From Armatimonadota bacterium (GTDB lineage: Bacteria; Sysuimicrobiota; Sysuimicrobiia; Sysuimicrobiales; Sysuimicrobiaceae), in assembly GCA_031460175.1 (NCBI GenBank), contig JAVKGW010000012.1:1-46951 (forward strand): 46,951 bases of DNA, given 5' to 3'. Below, in pieces: positions 40,838 through 46,951 of this stretch. The stretch's first letter is position 1. Each line of letters starts with the position of its first letter. A model generated the notes under the pieces. It did no database searches, was not told the origin of the DNA, and was given only the letters and a program-made list of their open reading frames with translations. The translations under genes and the position numbers were made by a program.

Positions 40838-41710
40838 TCAAGCCTCCTTTCCGGCCTCTGCGGCCGCCTCCTGGATTTCGGGAAGGTGCAGTCCGAAAAA
40901 CCGCGCGGCGTTCAGGAGGAGGATCTTGCGCCGCACCTCCTCCTTGAGGGGCAGGTCGGCGAACTCTTCCAGCCACCGCTGGGGCGTGATCATGGGATAG
41001 TCCGATCCGAAGAACACCTTGTCCTGGATCAGGGTGTTCGCATAGTGCACCACGGAAGGGGGAAAGTACTTGGGAGCCCAGCCGGACAGATCCATGTACA
41101 CGTTGCCCTTGTGCCGGACGATGGCCAGCTGCTCCTCGTGCCAGGGCCACGCGGGGTGCGCCAGGATGATGCGCAGTTCCGGGTAGCGGGCCGCCACCTC
41201 GTCCACGTAGATGGGCCGGCCGTAGTCCAGCCGAAGGCCCATGCCGCCCGGTCTCCCCACCCCGATGGCCGTGGTGCCCGTGTGGAAGAGCACCGCCAAC
41301 CCCTGGTCCACACACGCCTCATAGATCGGAAAGAAGCGGGGATCGTCCGGTCGGAAGGCCTGGGCGATCTGCTGGAACTTCATCCCCCGCAGTCCCAGCT
41401 CCGCGCACCGCCGCACCTCCTCCACCGCCCTCTTCCCCTTCCACGGATCCACGCTCCCGAACCCGATGAACACCTCCGGGTACTTCTGGACCCACTGCGC
41501 CACCTCCTGGTTGGAGATCCGCAGGCCGCTCTGGGTCTCGTTGTCCACGTCGAAGATCACCGCCATCAGTTCCAGGGAAGCGTACAGTTCCGCGATGGCA
41601 TCCGGATTGTCCCAGCGGGGGTCCACCCCCGTGGGGAACATAGGTCGCCGGCCCAACCGGACCTTGTCCCCGGTGGCGATGTGCACGTGCACGTCAATCC
41701 CGCGTACCAT
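40838..41710 (-). CDS. amidohydrolase family protein (Amidohydro_2 type)
   Basis: A 290-residue TIM-barrel enzyme. Metal-binding DVHVH at residues 6-10, then MKFQQ, LFHTG, ILAHPAWPW and FFGSDYP, typical of the Amidohydro_2 group that includes gamma-resorcylate and related non-oxidative aryl decarboxylases. Whether it is a hydrolase or a decarboxylase cannot be decided. ATG at 41710 follows GGGGAGGAAGGAG. It comes 12 nt after the CoA-transferase beta gene. Confidence 0.88.
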   Translation of the reverse strand: MVRGIDVHVHIATGDKVRLGRRPMFPTGVDPRWDNPDAIAELYASLELMAVIFDVDNETQSGLRISNQEVAQWVQKYPEVFIGFGSVDPWKGKRAVEEVRRCAELGLRGMKFQQIAQAFRPDDPRFFPIYEACVDQGLAVLFHTGTTAIGVGRPGGMGLRLDYGRPIYVDEVAARYPELRIILAHPAWPWHEEQLAIVRHKGNVYMDLSGWAPKYFPPSVVHYANTLIQDKVFFGSDYPMITPQRWLEEFADLPLKEEVRRKILLLNAARFFGLHLPEIQEAAAEAGKEA

Positions 41711-41722
41711 CTCCTTCCTCCC

Positions 41723-42415
41723 CTACGGCGCACGGAGGGGAATTCCCCGGACCTCCGGGGGGACCGGCATGATCCGCAGGTCCTCCGTGAAGCGGAGAGG
41801 GGCTCCCGTGCGCGCCTGCACCTCCTGGGGGCTTACCCCGGGCGCCACCTCCTCCAGAACCAGCTCCTCTCCCTCCACCCGGATTACGGCCAGGTCCGTG
41901 TAGATCCGCTTCACGCACCGGGGAGCGGTCAGGGGATAGGTGCACGCTTCCACGATCTTCGGCTCCCCCCGCTCCGTCACGTGCGTCATGGCCACCCACA
42001 CCCGCTGGGCGCCCACCGCCAGATCCATGGCCCCGCCCACGCCGGGCACCCGTTGTCCCGGAACCTTCCAGTTGGCGAGATCTCCCCTCCGGGAGACCTG
42101 CAGGGCTCCCAGGATCGCGTGGGTGAGGTGTCCCCCGCGGATGATGGCGAAGGAGAGGGCGTGGTCGAACAGGCTTGCGCCCGGAAGCAGGGTCACGTAG
42201 TCCCCGTTGGCGTTCACCAGATCCGGGTCCTCCTCCCCCGGCACCGCTTTCGGCCCCACCCCCAGGATCCCGTTCTCGCTGTGGATGAGGACGTCCCTTC
42301 CCTCCGGGAGGAACTGCAACACCAAGGAGGGGATTCCCACGCCCAGGTTCACGTAGCTGCCGTCCGGAAGATCCTGAGCGATCCGGTATGCCACACCTTC
42401 CCGCGTTAGGGCCAT
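41723..42415 (-). CDS. 3-oxoacid/3-oxoadipate CoA-transferase subunit B
   Basis: A 230-residue beta subunit of a class I CoA-transferase. The catalytic glutamate is in HSENGILGVG, and PGVGGAMDLAVGA, TYPLTAPRCVKRIYTDLAVI are characteristic of ScoB/PcaJ-type proteins. It transfers CoA from an acyl-CoA (often succinyl-CoA) to a 3-oxoacid such as 3-oxoadipate or acetoacetate. ATG 42415 follows GAGGTGG by 6 nt. The alpha subunit gene lies 52 nt upstream. Confidence 0.9.
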   Translation of the reverse strand: MALTREGVAYRIAQDLPDGSYVNLGVGIPSLVLQFLPEGRDVLIHSENGILGVGPKAVPGEEDPDLVNANGDYVTLLPGASLFDHALSFAIIRGGHLTHAILGALQVSRRGDLANWKVPGQRVPGVGGAMDLAVGAQRVWVAMTHVTERGEPKIVEACTYPLTAPRCVKRIYTDLAVIRVEGEELVLEEVAPGVSPQEVQARTGAPLRFTEDLRIMPVPPEVRGIPLRAP

Positions 42416-42448
42416 GCTGGACCACCTCGCCCACGAGTGGTGCCCTGC

Positions 42449-42465
42449 GGTCCCCGGCGGGGACC
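42449..42465. other. perfect inverted repeat between CoA-transferase subunit genes
   Basis: GGTCCCC-GGC-GGGGACC, 7-bp stem with 3-nt loop, in the 52-nt gap between the alpha stop and the beta start. There is no U-run on either strand, so it is not a classical terminator; it could stabilise an mRNA end or slow transcription. Confidence 0.5.
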
Positions 42466-42467
42466 GG

Positions 42468-43154
42468 TTAGCTGCGGCGCAGGAGCCGGGGATGGCGCTC
42501 TGTGGCCACCACCCGATCCACGAAGATCCCGGGGGTCTCGACCTCTTCCGGGGAGAGCGCACCCACCGGCACGATCTCGTCCACCTCCGCGATCACGACC
42601 TTCGCGGCCATGGCCATGATGGGGTTGAAGTTCCGCATGGTCCGACGGTATGTGAGATTCCCCCAACGGTCTGCCCGGTGCGCCTTGATGAGAGCGAAGT
42701 CCGCGGAGAGGGGAAGCTCGAAGACATAGGGGCGGCCGTTGATCACCCGCACCTCCTTTCCCTCCGCGAGCTCCGTCCCTACCCCGGTGGGCGTGTAGAA
42801 CCCGCCCAATCCCGCTCCTGCCGCCCGGATTCGCTCCACGAACGTGCCCTGGGGCAGGACCTCCAGCTCGATCTCCCCGCGGAGATACCGGTCCCGAAGG
42901 GCCCATGCCCCCGGATGGGTGGGGTAGGAGGTGATGAGCTTCCGCACCGCCCCGTCGAGGATGAGGCCTCCCAGGGCATAGTCCTCCGTGCCGCCTCCGC
43001 ATTGGATGATCACGAGATCCCGCAGACGCCTGCGCCGGAGGGCCTCCACGAGCTGCGCGGGAAAGCCCGGAGGGCCAAATCCCCCCATCATGATGGTGGC
43101 CCCGTCGGGGATGTCCGCAACGGCCTCGTCACACGTCGGGACGCACTTGTCCAT
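42468..43154 (-). CDS. 3-oxoacid/3-oxoadipate CoA-transferase subunit A
   Basis: A 228-residue alpha subunit of a class I CoA-transferase: DGATIMMGGFGPPGFPAQLV is the N-terminal CoA-binding glycine motif, with CGGGTEDYALGGL, TPTGVGTELAEGK and ADRWGNLTYRRTMRNFNP following. It pairs with the beta subunit downstream. First gene of the long minus-strand catabolic unit. ATG at 43154 is immediately preceded by GGGGGAG, which is closer than ideal, but I see no better start. Confidence 0.9.
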   Translation of the reverse strand: MDKCVPTCDEAVADIPDGATIMMGGFGPPGFPAQLVEALRRRRLRDLVIIQCGGGTEDYALGGLILDGAVRKLITSYPTHPGAWALRDRYLRGEIELEVLPQGTFVERIRAAGAGLGGFYTPTGVGTELAEGKEVRVINGRPYVFELPLSADFALIKAHRADRWGNLTYRRTMRNFNPIMAMAAKVVIAEVDEIVPVGALSPEEVETPGIFVDRVVATERHPRLLRRS

Positions 43155-43175
43155 CTCCCCCGCTCACCGCGTTAT

Positions 43176-43205
43176 CCAATACGTCCGCGATCGCCCCCGT
43201 GTCAA
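43176..43205 (-). promoter_or_regulatory. promoter for the 21-kb catabolic/selenoprotein unit
   Basis: In the 68-nt gap upstream of the CoA-transferase genes the minus strand has a perfect -35 box TTGACA (43205-43200), an 18-nt spacer containing the palindrome GCGATCGC, and TATTGG (43181-43176) as a weaker -10 box, about 20 nt before the ATG at 43154. Confidence 0.5.
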
Positions 43206-43222
43206 GCGCTTCCTCAGCGGAC

Positions 43223-44257
43223 CTATCCCTGGAGTACGGGCAGCAAGCGCCCGTAGAGCTCCAGACGCCGGCGGCCGGACTCCACGTTCTCGAAGAACAC
43301 CCGGATCCGATACCGCTCCACCTCCTTCCGCACCCGGGTGGGGCTTCCGGGGGATGCGTCGGATGTGCTGTAGCTCGCTTCCTCCAAGGCCGTCTTGCCC
43401 TCGCGGGAGACCAGCCAGAGGGCCGCGCATCGGGCCGCGTTGGGATGGGGAGCGTTCCGGAATACTGTAAGGACAAAGCGGGCGGCGTACGTCGGAGATA
43501 CAGGGGCCCAACTGATGGGTTCCCTCGCCCTCTCCCTACGTTCGAGGGTGGTCTCGATCCCACTCCACAAGAGATCCTTCTCCCCCTGAAGAAGGAGCTG
43601 CAAAGCCAGCGTGGGGCTGGGAGTCAAGGTAACTTTGATTTCGTCCCGCAGCTTCCGAACGAAGTCAAAGGCCCACGCTTCTCCGAGGAGTAGCCCCACG
43701 GCTGCCACCCCGTTGGTGAGCGCAGAAATGCTCCCCACCAACCGTCCTCGCCACCTGGGGTTCAGCAGATCCTCCCAACGTTTAGGGATCTCCTCGGTCC
43801 GCACCCGCCGTACGTCATATGCGATTGTATGCACGAACGTCCAACCGCTTAGGGCAGCTCCACCGAGTAATCGGGCACCCGGATGGATCCCGAATGCCTG
43901 GATCTCTGGATTCGAAAGGGAAGCCAGCAATCCGCGCTCGTATAAGGGCAGAACACCAGGGAGGCTGTAGGCGAATACGTCGTGTTCGTGCCGGCCTGCT
44001 TGGGCCTCCACCACGGCCCGGGTGGGTGCGGCCACGTCTAGGACAGTGCGCACCCGAAGCCATGGAAACTTCTCCTTCAGGGCCTTTTCCAGGGGCTCCG
44101 CCACCTCCCGCACGTGCGTGAGGATGTGGACCGTCCCCTCTTGCCGGGCTGCCTCACAGATCCGCTCCCCCGGTGAAGGTCCTGCCCGCCCATCCATCGG
44201 CAGGAGGGCAGTGAGGAGAAAGCTCACCCACAACAACTGCCAACGCCTCCTTCGCAT
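43223..44257 (-). CDS. ABC transporter substrate-binding protein, iron/thiamine/polyamine type (copy 2)
   Basis: A 344-residue exported binding protein, signal peptide at about 1-25 (MRRRRWQ, then a hydrophobic core), no lipobox. ICEAARQEGTVHILTHV and DVAAPTRAVVEAQAGRHEHDVF resemble Fe3+/2-aminoethylphosphonate/thiamine-type extracellular proteins. It is a clear paralogue of the gene 23 nt upstream over its whole length (APTRA.TEAQAGRHEHD, NGxAALGLLLGEAWA, AAPHPNAARC-like, FFENVES, RRLELYGRL). ATG at 44257 follows GGGGGAG. The base composition of its central part looks somewhat less GC-rich than its twin. Confidence 0.85.
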   Translation of the reverse strand: MRRRRWQLLWVSFLLTALLPMDGRAGPSPGERICEAARQEGTVHILTHVREVAEPLEKALKEKFPWLRVRTVLDVAAPTRAVVEAQAGRHEHDVFAYSLPGVLPLYERGLLASLSNPEIQAFGIHPGARLLGGAALSGWTFVHTIAYDVRRVRTEEIPKRWEDLLNPRWRGRLVGSISALTNGVAAVGLLLGEAWAFDFVRKLRDEIKVTLTPSPTLALQLLLQGEKDLLWSGIETTLERRERAREPISWAPVSPTYAARFVLTVFRNAPHPNAARCAALWLVSREGKTALEEASYSTSDASPGSPTRVRKEVERYRIRVFFENVESGRRRLELYGRLLPVLQG

Positions 44258-44280
44258 GCTCTCCCCCAGCGAGAGCCCAA

Positions 44281-45333
44281 CTACGGCACCTGCCCCTGCA
44301 GGATGGGGACGAGCCGTCCGTACAGCTCCAGTCTCCGCTTGGCGGACTCCACGTTCTCGAAGAAGATCCGCATGCGGTGGCGCTCGATCTCCCGGCGCAG
44401 CTGGGTCTTGGCACCGGGTGTGGCATCCGCCAGGAAGTATGCCTTGCGCTCCATGATGGGCTTCGCCTCCTGGGTGGCCGCCCACAACGCCACGCATCGG
44501 GCGGCGTTGGGGTGCGGCGCCCGTTGGAAGGCCACGACCACGAACTGGGAGGCGTAGGTGGGGGTTACCGGGTTCCACGCCAGGGGCTCCCGGAACCGCT
44601 CCCGCCGGTCAATGGTCTCCCCGATGCCGCCCCACATGAGGTCCTTCTCGCCCCGCAGGACCATCTCCCGGCCGATGGTGGGGTTCGGGACAATGGTGAT
44701 GCGGATCTCGTCCCGCAGCCGCCGGGCGAAGTTCGTGGCCCAGGCTTCACCCAGCAGGAGCCCCAGGGCCGCGATCCCGTTCGTTACCGTGGGGATGTCG
44801 CCCACGAACCGCTCCCGCCAGCGGGGCTGTAGGATCCCGTTCCAGTCCCGGGGAACGTCCTCTGGTCGGAGGCGGCGCGAATCGTAACTCAGGGTGTGCA
44901 CGAAGTTGTAGAACTTCAGGGTCGTGTTGTTCAGGATGGCCGTCCCCGGGGGGATCCGGAAGGCGGCGAGCTCCTCGGGCTTGAAGGACGCGAGGAGGTT
45001 CCGTTCAAACAGGGGCAGGACTCCCGGGATGGTCCACACCAGGATGTCGTGCTCGTGCCGGCCCGCCTGGGCCTCCGTGATGGCCCGGGTGGGCGCCGCC
45101 ACGTCCGTCACCGCCCGGACCCGCAGGCCCGGAAACTGCTCCTGGAAGAGCTCCACGAGCGGATCCGCCACCAGGGCCACGTTGGTGAGGAGGTTGAGCT
45201 GCCCCTCCCGTCTGGCCTGCTCGCACAGCTGCTCCCGCAAGGACGCCTGCGGCGCCGCCAGGCCGTACGGCCCCAACACCGCTGCAACGAACCACACGCC
45301 CAGCAGGATCCCGAAAACCTTTTTCCCGCGCAT
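44281..45333 (-). CDS. ABC transporter substrate-binding protein, iron/thiamine/polyamine type (copy 1)
   Basis: A 350-residue exported binding protein with signal peptide at about 1-27 (GKKVFGILLGVWFVAAVLG). LCEQARREGQLNLLTNV and VAAPTRAITEAQAGRHEHDI mark the family, and IPTVTNGIAALGLLLGEAWA and RAPHPNAARCVALW follow. ATG at 45333 follows GGGGGGAG. It is next to the ATPase gene (14-nt gap). No permease gene is found in the window, so it may lie beyond the right edge or elsewhere. Confidence 0.87.
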   Translation of the reverse strand: MRGKKVFGILLGVWFVAAVLGPYGLAAPQASLREQLCEQARREGQLNLLTNVALVADPLVELFQEQFPGLRVRAVTDVAAPTRAITEAQAGRHEHDILVWTIPGVLPLFERNLLASFKPEELAAFRIPPGTAILNNTTLKFYNFVHTLSYDSRRLRPEDVPRDWNGILQPRWRERFVGDIPTVTNGIAALGLLLGEAWATNFARRLRDEIRITIVPNPTIGREMVLRGEKDLMWGGIGETIDRRERFREPLAWNPVTPTYASQFVVVAFQRAPHPNAARCVALWAATQEAKPIMERKAYFLADATPGAKTQLRREIERHRMRIFFENVESAKRRLELYGRLVPILQGQVP

Positions 45334-45347
45334 GCCGCTCCCCCCTT

Positions 45348-46523
45348 TCAGGAATGGGTTGGTGCCGTCTCTCGGAACACCCGCACCCGATCCTCCGGAA
45401 TCTCCAAGGTCACCTCTCCCCCCGGAACCTCTACCCCCTCCGGGACCTCCACCAGGATCTCCGCCTGACCCACCTGGACCCGCAGCTCCTGGATGTTGCC
45501 GAGGAAGGCCCTCTGGCGCACGATGCCCCGCACGGCCCCCGTCCATCCCGTCTCCGCACCGTGGACCACCCGGCACACCTCCGGCCGGAAGAACACCCGC
45601 ACCCGCTCCCCGGGCTTCAACCGGTCCTCCCCGGTCCCCATCAGCCGCCCCGCGGGGGTCTCTACCAGGTAACGCCCTCCCTCCTGCCCCACCACCTGGC
45701 CGGACAGGAGGTTCCCCCGACCCACGATGTACGCCACCCGCTCCGACCGAGGCTGCAGATACACCTCCTGCGGGCTGCCCACCTGCAGGATCCTGCCCCC
45801 CTCCATCACCACCAGCCGGTCCGCGATGGCCATGGCCTCTTTCTGATCGTGCGTCACGTAGATGGCCGTGAAGCCCAGCCGCCGCTGCATCTGCACGATC
45901 TCGCCCCGCAACTCCTCCCGCACCCGCGCGTCCACGTTCGAGAGCGGCTCGTCAAACAGGATCACCCGGTCCCCCGCCACGATGGCCCGCGCCAGGGCCA
46001 CCCGCTGCTGTTGTCCCCCGCTCAACTCCCCCGGATACCGCCGCTCCAGCCCCCCGCATCCCACCATCTCCAGAACCTCCCGCACCCGGGTCCGCTCCTC
46101 ACCTCCCCCGCGCCGCTTCATCCGCAGGGGGAACGCCACGTTCTCGTACACCGTCATGTGCGGCCACAGCGCGTACGACTGGAACATCATGCTCACGGGC
46201 CGCCGGTGCGGCGGTTCATGGATCCCCCGCGCCGCGGAGAACACCGTCTGCCCCTCGATCTCGATCTCTCCCCCCTCCGGTCGCTCCAGGCCCGCGAGGC
46301 TCCGCAACAGGGTCGTCTTCCCACATCCGCTGGGCCCCAGCATCACCAGGAACTCCCCCCTGTGCACCTCAAGGGAAACCCCGTCCAGGGCCACGACTCC
46401 TCCCGCTCCCGTGCGGGGCCCGAAGCGCTTGCGCACCTCCCGAACCCGCACGGAGATCCCCTCCCCGGCCTCCGCGGAGGTCAGGGCAGTGGGTTCCCGC
46501 TCAACGCGGGCTGCTTCCCGCAT
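45348..46523 (-). CDS. ABC transporter ATP-binding protein, FbpC/PotA-like
   Basis: A 391-residue ATPase with a C-terminal TOBE domain. Walker A GPSGCGKTT (63-71), Q-loop MMFQSYALWPHMTV, signature LSGGQQQRVALARAI, Walker B VILFDEPLSNVD and switch THDQKEA are intact; from about 300 the TOBE region (GERVRVFFRPE) begins. It energises an Fe3+/polyamine/aminoethylphosphonate-type importer. ATG at 46523 has GGGAGGGGAGGGAG upstream and overlaps the paaK-like stop by 23 nt. Confidence 0.93.
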   Translation of the reverse strand: MREAARVEREPTALTSAEAGEGISVRVREVRKRFGPRTGAGGVVALDGVSLEVHRGEFLVMLGPSGCGKTTLLRSLAGLERPEGGEIEIEGQTVFSAARGIHEPPHRRPVSMMFQSYALWPHMTVYENVAFPLRMKRRGGGEERTRVREVLEMVGCGGLERRYPGELSGGQQQRVALARAIVAGDRVILFDEPLSNVDARVREELRGEIVQMQRRLGFTAIYVTHDQKEAMAIADRLVVMEGGRILQVGSPQEVYLQPRSERVAYIVGRGNLLSGQVVGQEGGRYLVETPAGRLMGTGEDRLKPGERVRVFFRPEVCRVVHGAETGWTGAVRGIVRQRAFLGNIQELRVQVGQAEILVEVPEGVEVPGGEVTLEIPEDRVRVFRETAPTHS

Positions 46524-46951
46524 GCTCCCTCCCCTCCCTCAGGTCCACCACGCGCCGCGCCTTGTACTCCGTCCTCGGAAGCGTCCCGGGTTCCAACAGC
46601 TCCACCTGAGCCCCCACCCCCAGGGCCTCCCGCAACCGAGAGGCCACCGCCCGCTCAAACCCATCCGGAATCACAGGACTGACCTTCTCCACCCGGATCA
46701 CGAGCTCCGGGCGCTCCACGGTTCCCCGCAGCACCACCTGGAACTCGTCCGACAACTCCCGGAAGCCCCGTACCACCTGCTCCACCGCCGCGGGATACAC
46801 GTTCACCCCCCGGTACCAGATCATCTCGTCCGCCCGCCCTTCAATCCCCCGCGCGATCCGCGGCCAACTCGACCCGCACCTGCACACCGGCTCCGGCTCC
46901 AGCCGCCCGATGTCCCCAGACCGGTACCGCAACAGCGGCTGCGTGTCCCCC
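46501..46951 (-). CDS. phenylacetate-CoA ligase, C-terminal part (runs off the window)
   Basis: Only the last 150 or so residues are present; the gene continues beyond base 46951 (upstream codons GDTQPLLRYRSGDIG are still in frame). The ligase hinge motif LLRYRSGD, a CRCGSSWPRI zinc-like cysteine pair, GRADEMIWYRGVNVYPAAVE and PRTEYKARRVVDL match the PaaK C-terminal AMP-binding domain. It activates phenylacetate or another aromatic acid to the CoA thioester. It overlaps the ATPase gene downstream. The missing start cannot be judged. Confidence 0.85.
   Translation of the reverse strand, partial: GDTQPLLRYRSGDIGRLEPEPVCRCGSSWPRIARGIEGRADEMIWYRGVNVYPAAVEQVVRGFRELSDEFQVVLRGTVERPELVIRVEKVSPVIPDGFERAVASRLREALGVGAQVELLEPGTLPRTEYKARRVVDLREGREHAGSSPR

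Noticed and set aside
43186-43193. GCGATCGC palindrome as a HIP1-type repeat
   Set aside because: A single occurrence noticed in a GC-rich genome is not evidence of a repeat family.

Overview
The window is about 47 kb of very GC-rich bacterial chromosome, densely coding, with no rRNA, tRNA, mobile element or CRISPR array that I can see. It probably comes from a thermophilic, deep-branching Terrabacteria-type bacterium. The order scpA-scpB-dacB-like-(ABC)-cmk-plsC-ispH-der-plsY recalls Bacillota and relatives. A ttuB-ttuA-trmI cluster makes the tRNA T-loop modifications typical of thermophiles. None of the seven solute-binding proteins has a lipobox cysteine, which suggests a diderm with free periplasmic binding proteins. 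The phylum assignment is inference only.

Layout. (1) 0-11.1 kb, aromatic catabolism: an amidohydrolase divergent from a LigM/DesA-like tetrahydrofolate-dependent aryl O-demethylase; a minus-strand operon of an SsuABC/NMT1-type importer (ATPase, two different permeases, binding protein) ending in a fused indolepyruvate:ferredoxin oxidoreductase; and plus-strand pobA (4-hydroxybenzoate 3-monooxygenase). (2) 11.1-21.9 kb, housekeeping, all minus strand: scpA, scpB, a D,D-carboxypeptidase, a BtuF/BtuD-like pair without permease, cmk, plsC, ispH, der, plsY, a RidA-family gene, then ttuB, ttuA and trmI. (3) 21.9-43.2 kb, a catabolic/redox island of 20 genes on the minus strand with gaps of 52 nt or less or overlaps, led by a promoter with a consensus -35 box at 43176-43205. 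It holds a two-subunit 3-oxoacid CoA-transferase, an amidohydrolase, a NifU-like protein, two selenoproteins, two copies of a partner protein of unknown function, three SDRs, three family-5 binding proteins, a lone molybdopterin hydroxylase large subunit, three medium-chain dehydrogenases, a DppBC permease pair and an isochorismatase-like hydrolase. (4) 43.2-47 kb: two tandem iron/thiamine-type binding proteins, an FbpC/PotA-type ATPase and the 3' part of a phenylacetate-CoA ligase running off the window.

The most interesting content is in region 3. Two UGSC-family genes (32748-33338 and 40027-40560) are each interrupted by one in-frame TGA that reads as selenocysteine in a Gly-Asp-Sec-Gly-Ser-Cys context. 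Just downstream of each TGA is a hairpin with a GUG loop, and two stem pairs differ between the copies by compensatory changes, as expected of a bacterial SECIS element. Each selenoprotein gene is followed directly by a homologous 350-370 residue protein that I cannot assign. The selenoprotein plus partner pair is therefore duplicated within one transcription unit and looks like a redox module of unknown chemistry, tied to uptake and oxidation of organic acids or aromatics.
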